Shown here: positions 1 to 9,749 of the stretch, one piece after another
Layout of the letters: every line of letters starts with the position of its first letter
How positions within the stretch are numbered: the first letter of the stretch is position 1
DNA from: Sphingomonas sp. PR090111-T3T-6A
GTDB lineage: Bacteria; Pseudomonadota; Alphaproteobacteria; Sphingomonadales; Sphingomonadaceae
Reading direction: 5' to 3'
Assembly: GCF_000383095.1 (NCBI RefSeq)
Contig: NZ_AORL01000022.1
Coordinates: 1-64,000 of the forward strand
DNA length: 64,000 nucleotides
Notes under the pieces: generated by a model
Told to the model about the DNA's origin: nothing
Database searches by the model: none
Seen by the model: the letters and a program-made list of their open reading frames with translations, nothing else
Made by a program: the position numbers and the translations under genes

Positions 1-2120
1 AAGCCGAGCAGCGTGCGGCCGAAGAAGCCGTCCGCGCCGCCGAGGAGGCCGCGCAGCAGGCCGCCGCCGCCAAGGCGGAAGCCGAGGCCGCTGCGGCCCA
101 GCCTGCCGCCGAGCCGGAAGCCCGCTCGGCTGGTGGCGCCACGCCGCCGCCGCGACGCTTCACGCCCGTCGTCGCGCCCAAGCGCCCCGAGCCGGCCCGC
201 CCGACGCGCGGCCGTCCGGGCGACGATCGCCGCCAGTCCGGCAAGCTCACCGTCACCCGCGCGCTCGACGACGAGGGTGGCGCCCGCGCCCGCTCGCTCG
301 CAGCCCTCAAGCGTGCGCGCGAGAAGGACAAGCGCGCCCATCAGTCGGGCGGCCCGCAGGCCAAGCAGGTCCGCGACGTCGTGGTGCCGGAGGCGATCAC
401 CGTCGCCGAGCTGGCCAACCGTATGGCCGAGCGCGGCGCCGACCTCGTGAAGGCGCTGTTCAAGATGGGCATGCCCGTCACGCTCACGCAGACGATCGAT
501 CAGGACACCGCCGAGCTGCTCGTCACCGAGTTCGGCCACAACCTGAAGCGCGTCAGCGAGAGCGACATCGACATCGTCGCCTCGACCGACACCGATCCCG
601 AGGACAAGCTGCTGCCGCGTCCGCCGGTCGTGACCATCATGGGCCATGTCGACCACGGCAAGACCTCGCTGCTCGACGCGCTTCGCGGCACCGACGTGGC
701 AGCGGGCGAGGCCGGTGGCATCACCCAGCACATCGGCGCCTATCAGGTGCAGGTGAAATCGGGCGAGAAGATCACCTTCCTCGACACGCCGGGCCACGAG
801 GCCTTCTCCGAGATGCGCGCGCGCGGTGCCAACATCACCGACATCGTCATCATCGTGGTGGCCGCCGATGACGGCATCCGTCCGCAGACGATCGAGGCGA
901 TCAACCACACCAAGGCGGCCGGCGTGCCGATGATCGTGGCGATCAACAAGGTCGACAAGCCGGGCGGCAACCCGCAGCGCGTCCGCGAGGCGCTCCTCCA
1001 GTACGACGTGCAGGTGGAGAGCATGGGCGGCGACGTGCAGGAGGTCGAGGTCTCGGCGCTCAAGAAGACCGGTCTGGACGAGCTGATCGAGAAGATCCTG
1101 CTCCAGGCCGAGGTTCTCGAGCTCAAGGCCAACCCGGATCGCGAGGCCGAGGGCACCGTGGTCGAGGCGCAGCTCGACAAGGGCCGCGGCCCGGTCGCGA
1201 CGATCCTCGTCCGCAAGGGCACGCTCAAGGTCGGCGACATCTTCGTCGTCGGCGCCGAGAGCGGCAAGGTCCGCGCACTGATCGACGACAAGGGCAAGAA
1301 TGTGAAGGAGGCCGGCCCGTCCGTGCCTGTGGAGGTTCTCGGCCTGTCGGGCGTCCCCGGCGCCGGTGATCCGCTGACCGTGGTGGAGAACGAGGCCCGC
1401 GCCCGCGAGGTCGCCGCCTATCGTGCCGGCGTCATCCAGAAGAAGCGCACCACGGCGGCCCCGGCCAATCTGGAATCGATGTTCTCGGCTCTGCGCGAGA
1501 AGCAGGCGGTCCAGTATCCGGTCGTCGTCAAGGCGGACACGCAGGGTTCGGTCGAAGCCATCATCGGCTCGCTCAACAAGATCTCGACCGACGATATCCA
1601 GGTGCGCATCCTGCACTCGGGCGTCGGCGGCATCACCGAGAGCGACGTGACGCTGGCGGCCGCTTCGCGCGCGCCGATCATCGGCTTCAACGTCCGCGCC
1701 AACGCCAAGGCGCGCGAGATCGCCACCCGCGATCAGGTCGCGCTGAAATATTACGACGTGATCTACGACCTGCTCGACGAGATCCGCGCCGCCATGGCCG
1801 GCAAGCTCGGGCCGGAAGCGATCGAGACCGTCGTCGGCCGCGCCGAGATCCGCGAGGTCTTCTCGGCGGGCAAGCATGGCAAGGCCGCCGGTCTGCTCGT
1901 GGTCGAGGGTTTCATCCGCAAGGCGCTCAAGGCACGCATCACCCGCGAGGATGTCATCATCTACAACGGCTCGATCGCGTCGCTGCGTCGCTTCAAGGAT
2001 GACGTCGCCGAAGTCCGCGCCGGTCTGGAATGCGGTGTCACCTTCGAAGGCCACACCGACATCAAGCCGGGCGACTATCTCGAAACGTTCGAGGTCGAGC
2101 TGCGCGACCGCACGCTCTGA
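1..2120 (+). CDS. infB: Translation initiation factor IF-2 (5' end cut by window)
   Basis: IF-2 is the GTPase that places initiator fMet-tRNA on the 30S subunit. The frame (codons from base 3) is open to the window edge, so the true start lies upstream; about 705 codons are visible. The first ~50 residues are Ala/Glu/Lys-rich, as in the variable N-terminal region, then a basic linker. The G domain shows G1 GHVDHGKT (about 645-668), G3 DTPGHEAF, G4 NKVDKP and G5 SALKK. Domain II, the IF-2 linker domain and the C-terminal fMet-tRNA-binding barrel follow, ending at the TGA at 2118-2120. The neighbour downstream is rbfA, the usual nusA-infB-rbfA-truB order, although here several genes separate rbfA from truB. 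Family assignment is certain; only the N-terminal length is unknown. Confidence 0.98.
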   Translation, partial: AEQRAAEEAVRAAEEAAQQAAAAKAEAEAAAAQPAAEPEARSAGGATPPPRRFTPVVAPKRPEPARPTRGRPGDDRRQSGKLTVTRALDDEGGARARSLAALKRAREKDKRAHQSGGPQAKQVRDVVVPEAITVAELANRMAERGADLVKALFKMGMPVTLTQTIDQDTAELLVTEFGHNLKRVSESDIDIVASTDTDPEDKLLPRPPVVTIMGHVDHGKTSLLDALRGTDVAAGEAGGITQHIGAYQVQVKSGEKITFLDTPGHEAFSEMRARGANITDIVIIVVAADDGIRPQTIEAINHTKAAGVPMIVAINKVDKPGGNPQRVREALLQYDVQVESMGGDVQEVEVSALKKTGLDELIEKILLQAEVLELKANPDREAEGTVVEAQLDKGRGPVATILVRKGTLKVGDIFVVGAESGKVRALIDDKGKNVKEAGPSVPVEVLGLSGVPGAGDPLTVVENEARAREVAAYRAGVIQKKRTTAAPANLESMFSALREKQAVQYPVVVKADTQGSVEAIIGSLNKISTDDIQVRILHSGVGGITESDVTLAAASRAPIIGFNVRANAKAREIATRDQVALKYYDVIYDLLDEIRAAMAGKLGPEAIETVVGRAEIREVFSAGKHGKAAGLLVVEGFIRKALKARITREDVIIYNGSIASLRRFKDDVAEVRAGLECGVTFEGHTDIKPGDYLETFEVELRDRTL

Positions 2121-2127
2121 TCGTCAC

Positions 2128-2211
2128 GCCGGTTTCGGCCGGCATCGCTTACCGCCGGGCGGTTCACCGCCGCCCGGCCGCCTGCCGCCCCGGTCGACGC
2201 CGGGGCGCACT
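2128..2211 (+). other. Three successive GC-rich hairpins in the infB-rbfA spacer
   Basis: The 112-bp spacer holds three perfect inverted repeats: 2128-2132/2139-2143, 2155-2162/2170-2177 and 2186-2193/2200-2207. The last is followed by cactgcgtttt and then the rbfA ribosome binding site. The third resembles an attenuating terminator with a weak U tract. Whether it terminates, protects mRNA ends or only separates the two cistrons cannot be decided from sequence. Confidence 0.5.
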
Positions 2212-2232
2212 GCGTTTTGAAAGGGTTGGGCC

Positions 2233-2658
2233 ATGCGCCACAACGAAACCTCCGAGGGCCGCTCCGTCCGCCTGCTGCGCGTGGGCGAGCAGGTGCGCCA
2301 CATCCTCTCCGAAGTGCTGATGCGCGGCGACGTGCATGACGACACGCTCGCCAGCCACACCGTCTCGGTGACGGAGGTGCGCATGTCGCCGGATCTCCGC
2401 CATGCCACCGTGTTCATCAAGTCGCTGCTCGGCGCGGACGAGGAGGCGGTGCTGAAGGCGCTCAGGACCAACACCGCCTATCTCCAGCGCGAGGTGGCGC
2501 GTCGCGTGAACCTGAAGTTCGCCGCCAGGCTGAAGTTCCTCGCCGACGAGAGCTTCGACGAAGGCAGCCATATCGACAAGCTGCTGCGCGATCCCAAGGT
2601 GGCGCGCGATCTCGACGAGGCCCCCGCCGCGCTCGACCAAGGCGATGATGAAGAATAA
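2233..2658 (+). CDS. rbfA: 30S ribosome-binding factor RbfA
   Basis: RbfA is a small KH-like protein that binds 30S precursors and helps mature the 5' end of 16S rRNA. The 141-residue product has the expected order: an N-terminal [13 protein letters not shown] helix, the [19 protein letters not shown] strand-loop segment (about residues 40-60) and the [12 protein letters not shown] signature (about 98-109), with an acidic tail. The length is typical with a small C-terminal extension. The ATG at 2233 is preceded by AAGGG at 2221-2225. It lies 112 bp after infB with hairpins between. The stop codon abuts the control region of the next gene. Confidence 0.96.
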   Translation: MRHNETSEGRSVRLLRVGEQVRHILSEVLMRGDVHDDTLASHTVSVTEVRMSPDLRHATVFIKSLLGADEEAVLKALRTNTAYLQREVARRVNLKFAARLKFLADESFDEGSHIDKLLRDPKVARDLDEAPAALDQGDDEE

Positions 2659-2700
2659 TATCCGGGTTTAATTGACTCACATTTAATCCGGGTATAAATC
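2658..2700 (+). promoter_or_regulatory. Promoter and paired ATCCGGGT repeats upstream of the DUF2239 gene
   Basis: A sigma-70-like promoter is visible: -35 TTGACT at 2672-2677 and an AT-rich -10 at 2693-2700 (TATAAATC; the TAAATC hexamer gives a 17-bp spacer). Two copies of an ATCCGGGTWTAAWT-type repeat sit at 2660-2672 and 2686-2699, 26 bp apart. One ends at the -35 and the other covers the -10. The second copy lies within an imperfect 19-bp palindrome (2681-2699) with arms ATTTA/TAAAT. The geometry fits a repressor operator. The binding protein is unknown, though the downstream gene product is itself a candidate. Confidence 0.6.
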
Positions 2701-2717
2701 ATCCTCCGCAACAGGGG

Positions 2718-3260
2718 ATGATGATGAAGACCTACACCGCCTTCGCCCAGGACATGTGGCTGGCCACCGGCACGCGCGACGAGGTGGCCACTGCGCTCCG
2801 CGCCATGCCTGAGATGGAGCGCGCCTCCGACCTGCTCGTCTTCGACGACGAGGATGGCCGCCAGATCGACTTCGACCTGCGCGAAACGCCACCCGTCGAA
2901 GAAGCCCCCCGCCCGCGCGGCCGCCCGAGCCTCGGCGTGGTGGCGCGCGAGGTGACGCTGCTGCCCCGCCACTGGGACTGGCTGGGCGAGCAGCCGGGCG
3001 GCGCGTCGGCCGCGCTCCGCCGCCTCATCGACGCCGCGCGCAAGGCCGAGGGCGACGGCCCCGCCCGCCGCAACGCCGCTTACCGCTTCCTCACCGCCAT
3101 CGCCGGCGACCGGCCGAACTATGAGGAAGCGATCCGCGCCCTCTATGCCGACGACCGCCCCCGCTTCGAGGCGTTGAGCGAAGGCTGGCCGAGCGCGGTC
3201 CGCCGCCATGCGATCGGGCTGGCATGGGCGGACAACAGGAAGACCGATACCGCGCCTTAA
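2718..3260 (+). CDS. DUF2239 family protein, possible ribbon-helix-helix regulator
   Basis: This 180-residue protein belongs to DUF2239, a proteobacterial family without an assigned function. After an N-terminal part (TYTAFAQDMWLATG) comes an Arg/Pro-rich linker and a conserved core around residues 72-110 (GRPSLGVVAREVTLLPRHW, then a helix rich in Ala, Leu and Arg). The strand followed by two short helices looks like a ribbon-helix-helix DNA-binding unit; this is my reading of the pattern, not established. The start is one of three tandem ATGs (2718, 2721, 2724) behind AGGGG. Paired repeats over its own promoter would fit autoregulation. It is transcribed separately from rbfA. Confidence 0.82.
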   Translation: MMMKTYTAFAQDMWLATGTRDEVATALRAMPEMERASDLLVFDDEDGRQIDFDLRETPPVEEAPRPRGRPSLGVVAREVTLLPRHWDWLGEQPGGASAALRRLIDAARKAEGDGPARRNAAYRFLTAIAGDRPNYEEAIRALYADDRPRFEALSEGWPSAVRRHAIGLAWADNRKTDTAP

Positions 3261-3305
3261 TGTCTCGCCGTCATGCTGCCCGGTCGAGTCGGACGGGGTG
3301 CGGAC

Positions 3306-3848
3306 ATGCGGGGCTTCGCGATCGGGACGCTGGTGGCGGCTGCGCTGATCGGCTGGGCGGTGGGCGGCGGACGATGGCCGGCGTTTCGCCCCGCGCCGTC
3401 CGCGCGGCCCGTGCTGATCGCGTCCGCCAGGCCCGCAGCGCCCCCGCCCGCTCCGGCCCCGGCGCCCTTCCTCACCCCCGGCACGATCACCATTCCGCGC
3501 GGGGCCGAAGGGCATTTCTTCGTGGAGGGCGACATCGCCGGCACGGCGCTCCGCTTCGTCGTGGACACCGGCGCCTCGGCCGTCGCGATCGGCCGCAACG
3601 ATGCGCAGAGCGCCGGCATCAACCTCGCCGCGCTCGATTTCAACCATGAGGGGCAGACCGCCGGCGGCACCACACGCTACGCCCCGGTGACGCTGCCACG
3701 CGTGCGGGTGGGCAGCATCGAGCTGCCCAACGTGCAGGCCGTGGTGCTCGACGTGCCCAGCACGACGCCGCTGCTCGGCCAGAGTTTCCTCGGCCGCATC
3801 GACAAGGTCTCGATCGAGGGCGACCGGATGACGCTCAGCAAGCTCTGA
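3306..3848 (+). CDS. Retropepsin-like aspartic protease, TIGR02281-type clan AA, membrane-anchored
   Basis: The 180-residue product begins with a hydrophobic N-terminal segment (MRGFAIGTLVAAALIGWAVGG), probably a membrane anchor, followed by a Pro/Ala-rich linker. It then has one retropepsin-like domain with the catalytic motif FVVDTGAS (about residues 93-100) and the second family landmark LLGQSFL (about 158-164). Clan AA enzymes of this type work as homodimers, each giving one Asp. The substrate is unknown. I prefer the ATG at 3306 because the upstream in-frame ATG at 3273 would add residues before the anchor. Confidence 0.85.
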   Translation: MRGFAIGTLVAAALIGWAVGGGRWPAFRPAPSARPVLIASARPAAPPPAPAPAPFLTPGTITIPRGAEGHFFVEGDIAGTALRFVVDTGASAVAIGRNDAQSAGINLAALDFNHEGQTAGGTTRYAPVTLPRVRVGSIELPNVQAVVLDVPSTTPLLGQSFLGRIDKVSIEGDRMTLSKL

Positions 3849-3894
3849 ACGCCCGTTGCGCGGACCGTCCACGCGTGACAGACGGAGCACTGCC

Positions 3895-4473
3895 ATGGCC
3901 AAGCTCTATTTCTATTATGCCTCGATGAACGCGGGCAAATCGACGATCCTGCTGCAATCGAGCTTCAACTATGCCGAGCGCGGCATGCGGACGATGCTGT
4001 TCACCGCCGCGGTCGACGATCGCCACGCGCAGGGCGTGATCCATTCGCGCATCGGGCTGGAGGCGAGCGCCATCCCCTTCGACGCCACGACCGACCTCCA
4101 CGCCATGGTCGCCGCCGAGACCGAGCAGGACCCGGTCGGCTGCGTGCTGGTCGACGAGGCGCAGTTCCTCAGCCGCGCGCAGGTGTTCCAGCTCGCCCGC
4201 GTGTGCGACGAGCTGGGCGTGCCGGTGCTCTGCTACGGCCTGCGCACCGACTTCCAGGCGGAGCTGTTCGAAGGATCGGCGACCTTGCTCGGCATCGCGG
4301 ACAGCCTGCAGGAGATCAAGACGATCTGCTCCTGTGGGCGCAAGGCGACGATGAACCTGCGCGTCGATCCGACCGGCCACGCCATCACCGAAGGCGCGCA
4401 GACCGAGATCGGCGGCAATGACCGCTACGTCGCGCTCTGCCGGCGCCATTATATGGAGCAGATGAATCCATGA
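3895..4473 (+). CDS. tdk: Thymidine kinase
   Basis: Thymidine kinase phosphorylates thymidine to dTMP in the salvage pathway. The 192-residue protein has the type II (TK1-like) layout: P-loop ASMNAGKST (residues 9-17), Walker B VDEAQFL near residue 90, and a lasso region with cysteines CSCGRK and CRRHY that should bind structural zinc. The ATG at 3895 is preceded by GGAG at 3883-3886; an upstream in-frame ATG at 3856 is not supported by homology. The gene overlaps the following acetyltransferase by ATGA, so the two are probably co-transcribed. Confidence 0.96.
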   Translation: MAKLYFYYASMNAGKSTILLQSSFNYAERGMRTMLFTAAVDDRHAQGVIHSRIGLEASAIPFDATTDLHAMVAAETEQDPVGCVLVDEAQFLSRAQVFQLARVCDELGVPVLCYGLRTDFQAELFEGSATLLGIADSLQEIKTICSCGRKATMNLRVDPTGHAITEGAQTEIGGNDRYVALCRRHYMEQMNP

Positions 4474-5021
4474 CGGCCGACGTCGACGCGTTGCGTCCCG
4501 CGATGGCGGACGGCGCACTCCGGCTGGAGCCGTTGGCGGAGGCGCACCGCGCCGGCCTTGCCGCCGCCTGCGCCGCCGACACGACGATCTGGGACATCTA
4601 TCCGAACGACTGGTCGCCCGCCGGCTTCGACGCCAATTTCGAGGCGGTGCTGGCCATGCCGAACCGCATCGTCTTCGCCATCCTGCACGACGGCCATGTC
4701 GTCGGCATGTCGAGCTATCTCAACCCGAGCGCCGTCCACGGATCGGCCGAGATCGGCGGCACCTATCTCGCGCCGGATGCGCGCGGCACCGGGATCAACG
4801 CCCGCTTCAAGCAACTGATGCTGGCCCGCGCGGCGGCGTGCGGCTTCCATCGCATCGAGTTCCGCGTCGACACCCGCAACACGCGCTCGATGGCGGCGGT
4901 GGAGAAGCTCGGCGCGGTGCGCGAGGGCATATTGCGTCGCCATATGGTCACATGGACCGGGCATGTTCGGGACACGGCGCTCTATGCACTGTTCATCGAC
5001 AATATCGACGGACCGGCCTAG
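4470..5021 (+). CDS. GNAT N-acetyltransferase, RimJ/RimL-like
   Basis: This 183-residue protein has the GNAT fold of the RimJ/RimL subgroup: an N-terminal LRLEPL strand, a substrate segment, the acetyl-CoA loop around residues 106-118 (PDARGTGINARFK), and the C-terminal signature NTRSMAAVEKLGAVREG near residues 132-148. Enzymes of this group acetylate N-terminal amines of proteins or small amines; the substrate here cannot be told. It starts within the tdk stop codon (ATGA), which implies translational coupling. Confidence 0.9.
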   Translation: MTADVDALRPAMADGALRLEPLAEAHRAGLAAACAADTTIWDIYPNDWSPAGFDANFEAVLAMPNRIVFAILHDGHVVGMSSYLNPSAVHGSAEIGGTYLAPDARGTGINARFKQLMLARAAACGFHRIEFRVDTRNTRSMAAVEKLGAVREGILRRHMVTWTGHVRDTALYALFIDNIDGPA

Positions 5022-5052
5022 TCTCGACGCCGATCGACCGGGAGGAGTGCCC

Positions 5053-5421
5053 ATGCGTATCCTGTTCGCCGCTCTGCTGATCGCCACGCCCGCGCTGGCC
5101 GTTCCCCAGGCCCCCGAACCGCCGACCGGCCCCGAGGCCGTGGTCCTCGGCTTCCGGCAGGATGGCCTCACCGACTATCGCATCGACGGCAAGCGCGGCG
5201 TCTATCTGCGCGCGCAGGACGGGAACTGGTATTATCTCCACGTCCGCCCCGAATGCCCGCGCCTCGCGGCGGCGGACGGTTTCGGCGTGGAGACGGGGCC
5301 CGCGGGCCGGCTCGACAAATTCAGCACCATCACCGTGCAGGGTCAGCGTTGCTGGCTGACCTCGGTGGTCCGCTCGCCGGAGCCGCCGGGCTATCATTCG
5401 GGCAAGCGCAAGCACGGCTGA
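5053..5421 (+). CDS. Secreted DUF6491-like protein
   Basis: A 122-residue protein with a clear signal peptide (MRILFAALLIATPALA, cleavage near residue 16-17). The mature part is about 105 residues and contains RPECPRL and QRCWLTSV, whose two cysteines may form a disulfide in the periplasm. It resembles DUF6491 proteins common in sphingomonads and caulobacters, which have no known role. A strong ribosome binding site, GGAGGAG at 5041-5047, supports the ATG at 5053. Its spacing from the GNAT gene would allow co-transcription. Confidence 0.75.
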   Translation: MRILFAALLIATPALAVPQAPEPPTGPEAVVLGFRQDGLTDYRIDGKRGVYLRAQDGNWYYLHVRPECPRLAAADGFGVETGPAGRLDKFSTITVQGQRCWLTSVVRSPEPPGYHSGKRKHG

Positions 5422-5461
5422 CACTTGCCGCCGGGCGCCCGCCGGCCTAGGCGGCGCGCCC

Positions 5462-6487
5462 ATGACACAGGACAGGAACGGCCCCGCCCTCCACGGCTGG
5501 CTCATCATCGACAAGCCGGTCGGCCCCGGATCGACCGACATCGTCTCGGCCGCCAAGCGCGCGCTCCGGGCCGGCGGCTATGCCAAGGTGAAGGTCGGCC
5601 ATGGCGGCACGCTCGATCCGCTGGCGTCCGGCGTGCTGCCGATCGCGCTCGGCGAGGCGACCAAGCTGTCGGGGCGGATGCTCGATGCCGACAAGGCCTA
5701 TGCCTTCACAGTGAAGTTCGGGTCGCAGACGGATACGCTCGACCTCGAAGGCAAGGTGATCGCCACCTCCGATGTCCGCCCGACGCGCGCGGCATTGGAA
5801 GCGGTGCTGCCGGATTTCACCGGTCCGATCGCGCAAGTGCCGCCGGCCTATTCGGCGCTGAAGGTCGACGGCCAGCGCGCCTATGATCTCGCCCGTGCCG
5901 GTGAGGAGGTGCAGCTCGCCAGCCGCAACGTGACGATCCATTCGCTCACATCCTCCCCAGCAAGCTGGGGAGGGGGACCGCTCGCCGAAGGCGAGGGGTG
6001 GAGGGGCGAGGCCTCAAGCGCAGCGCCTTCCCCTCCGCCATCGGCTGGCGCCGACGGTCCCCCTCCCCATTCTGGGGAGGAACTGGAGGAGGCCACCCTC
6101 GTCGCGACCGTGTCGAAGGGCACCTATATCCGTAGCCTCGCCCGCGACATCGCGCTGGCGCTCGGCACGGTCGGCCATGTCACGATGCTCAGGCGCCTGA
6201 AGGCCGGGCCATTCACGCTCGACCGGGCGATTTCGCTGGACTCCCTGGGCGATCTGGGCCAAGGGCGCACGCTTGAACAGGCACTCTTGCCGCTGACGGC
6301 GGGGCTGGACGACATCCCGGCTCTACCCGTCACCCCCGATCAGGCAGGGGCGCTCCGCCAGGGGCGTCAATTGATCGGGATCGCTGCAACACCAGGCCCC
6401 TATCTGGCGACCGCCGAGTCTGTTCCGGTCGCTCTCGTCGAATCCGACGGGGTGGGGATCAAGGTGGTGCGCGGTTTCAACCTCTGA
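5462..6487 (+). CDS. truB: tRNA pseudouridine(55) synthase TruB with an in-frame repeat insertion
   Basis: TruB makes pseudouridine 55 in the T loop of tRNAs. The N-terminal domain carries the family core GHGGTLDPLASG with catalytic Asp52 and later YSALKVDG and KGTYIRSLARD. The protein is 341 residues, about 35-40 longer than usual. The surplus lies around residues 164-206, where bases 5952-6080 form a nested palindromic element of exactly 129 bp (43 codons). It encodes a Gly/Pro/Ser-rich loop between the VTIHSL strand and the TLVATVSKG strand. The frame is intact, so the enzyme is probably functional with an added surface loop. The gene is followed by rpsO at close spacing. Confidence 0.95.
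   Translation: MTQDRNGPALHGWLIIDKPVGPGSTDIVSAAKRALRAGGYAKVKVGHGGTLDPLASGVLPIALGEATKLSGRMLDADKAYAFTVKFGSQTDTLDLEGKVIATSDVRPTRAALEAVLPDFTGPIAQVPPAYSALKVDGQRAYDLARAGEEVQLASRNVTIHSLTSSPASWGGGPLAEGEGWRGEASSAAPSPPPSAGADGPPPHSGEELEEATLVATVSKGTYIRSLARDIALALGTVGHVTMLRRLKAGPFTLDRAISLDSLGDLGQGRTLEQALLPLTAGLDDIPALPVTPDQAGALRQGRQLIGIAATPGPYLATAESVPVALVESDGVGIKVVRGFNL
5952..6080. repeat. Nested palindromic repeat element inside truB (copy 1)
   Basis: A 129-bp element bounded by two small hairpins: CCTCCCCAGC/GCTGGGGAGG (5952-5961/5964-5973) and CCTCCCCA/TGGGGAGG (6062-6069/6073-6080). A 14-bp perfect inverted repeat (5967-5980 with 6055-6068) folds the whole element. An internal hairpin is at 5981-5995, and GGAGGGG/CCCCTCC arms lie nearer the centre. 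The same architecture and end sequences recur at 44312-44433, so this is a dispersed element and not a local palindrome. All 43 codons are open in the truB frame. Confidence 0.85.
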
Positions 6488-6502
6488 ATGAAAGGATTGA
6501 CG

Positions 6503-6772
6503 ATGTCGATCACTGCCGAGCGCAAGACCGCGCTGATTGAAGAGCATGCCCGCGTTTCCGGCGACACCGGTTCGCCCGAGGTCCAGGTCGCGATCCTGAC
6601 CGAGCGCATCGTGAACCTGACCGAGCACTTCAAGAGCCACGCGAAGGACAACCACTCGCGTCGCGGCCTTCTGATGCTGGTCAACAAGCGCCGCAGCCTT
6701 CTCGACTATCTGAAGAAGAAGGACGTGCAGCGTTACGCCGACCTCATCGCGAAGCTCGGCCTTCGCAAGTAA
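6503..6772 (+). CDS. rpsO: 30S ribosomal protein S15
   Basis: S15 is a primary 16S rRNA-binding protein needed for assembly of the 30S platform. The 89-residue product begins MSITAERK and contains [31 protein letters not shown] and [12 protein letters not shown], all diagnostic. The ATG at 6503 matches the family start and has AAGGA at 6491-6495; an in-frame ATG at 6488 sits before that site. It follows truB by 15 bp and precedes pnp, the conserved truB-rpsO-pnp order. A terminator hairpin follows the stop. Confidence 0.98.
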   Translation: MSITAERKTALIEEHARVSGDTGSPEVQVAILTERIVNLTEHFKSHAKDNHSRRGLLMLVNKRRSLLDYLKKKDVQRYADLIAKLGLRK

Positions 6773-6782
6773 GGTTTCCGGA

Positions 6783-6807
6783 CGGCCCGCCATCTGGCGG
6801 GCCGTTT
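6783..6807 (+). terminator. Rho-independent terminator after rpsO
   Basis: A 10-bp perfect stem CGGCCCGCCA/TGGCGGGCCG (6783-6792/6795-6804) with a 2-base gap is followed by TTT. It lies just after the rpsO stop and before the long pnp leader. It would end most truB-rpsO transcripts while permitting read-through into pnp. Confidence 0.8.
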
Positions 6808-6997
6808 CGCATTTGTGGCTTTGCCATTTTCGGGCTGGCGCGTAGCGTCGGCCCGTTCCAGCATCAGGGCTGGGAGATACGACAGCAAGGCAATCCGGCC
6901 GACTGTCGAGGGACCGAAGAGGTTCCGAACCGCGCAGGCCGGCATGCCTGCAACTGAGGCCCCGGCCGCATAGGGCGTCCGGTGTAAAGGAAACAAA
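6808..6997 (+). promoter_or_regulatory. Long structured leader upstream of pnp
   Basis: About 190 bp separate the rpsO terminator from the pnp start. The segment holds a perfect hairpin GCAGGC/GCCTGC (6934-6939/6946-6951) and other GC-rich self-complementary stretches, then AAAGGAA just before the ATG. No open frame is convincing here. In enterobacteria the pnp leader is the site of PNPase autoregulation after RNase III cleavage. A similar role here is an inference from position and structure only. Confidence 0.4.
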
Positions 6998-9310
<2,313 letters not shown>

Positions 9311-9339
9311 TCGATCCCCTCAAAGGATCGTGAAGACCG

Positions 9340-9372
9340 GAAGGGGCTCCGAAAGGGGCCCCTTCTTCGTTT
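9340..9372 (+). terminator. Rho-independent terminator after pnp
   Basis: An 11-bp stem, GAAGGGGCTCC/GGGGCCCCTTC (9340-9350/9355-9365, one G-T pair), with a GAAA tetraloop is followed by TTCGTTT. It lies 30 bp after the pnp stop and immediately before the stop of the convergent lipoprotein gene, so it may serve both strands. Confidence 0.85.
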
Positions 9373-9376
9373 GGGA

Positions 9377-9631
9377 CTATGGCTGCCGAGGCGGCGCCGG
9401 CTGGTCCGCGCCCGACTTGCGGATGCCCTTGGCCCGATCCTCGCCTTCCTGGCGGATGGCGTCGGCCTGATCCTTGTAGATATCCTTGGCGATGCTGGTG
9501 GGCTGGGCATGCGCCTCGCGCTCGATCGCATCGGCACGGGCGTCGTAATTGGCCTGCACGGCGTCCGCCGTGGTCCGGTGACAGCCGCCCAGCCCCACCA
9601 GCGCGAACGCGAGCAACCCGACAGCGCGCAT
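9377..9631 (-). CDS. Small putative lipoprotein
   Basis: An 84-residue protein with a lipoprotein signal peptide (MRAVGLLAFALVGLGGC; lipobox before Cys17). The mature part is about 68 residues, strongly charged and helical (ADAVQANYDARADAIEREA and a DQADAIRQEGEDRAKG stretch), with a Pro-rich end. It may be a short periplasmic coiled coil tethered to a membrane. I do not recognise a family. The ATG at 9631 is chosen because GGGAGG lies just upstream and the lipobox follows directly; the frame extends further upstream but into ssrA. Confidence 0.7.
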   Translation of the reverse strand: MRAVGLLAFALVGLGGCHRTTADAVQANYDARADAIEREAHAQPTSIAKDIYKDQADAIRQEGEDRAKGIRKSGADQPAPPRQP

Positions 9632-9702
9632 CGGCCCTACCTCCCAGTCGCACCTAAGCGACCGAGCGAGCCCATGGGTTCCGGCGATGTCGGGAAATGA
9701 GT

Positions 9703-9730
9703 GGGGAGCTTCTGTTGCTCGGTGCTCCCC
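9703..9730 (-). terminator. Hairpin downstream of ssrA, possible terminator
   Basis: Arms GGGGAGC and GCTCCCC (9703-9709/9724-9730) flank a 14-base loop. On the minus strand the hairpin is followed by ACTCATTT. The position, after the coding piece of ssrA, fits the 3' end of that transcript. The U tract is weak, so the call is tentative. Confidence 0.45.
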
Positions 9731-9749
9731 GTACCGCCGGTATCCGATT

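Noticed and set aside
5952-6080. Inserted segment as a sign that truB is a pseudogene
   Set aside because: The insert is a multiple of three, has no stop, and all conserved motifs on both sides remain.
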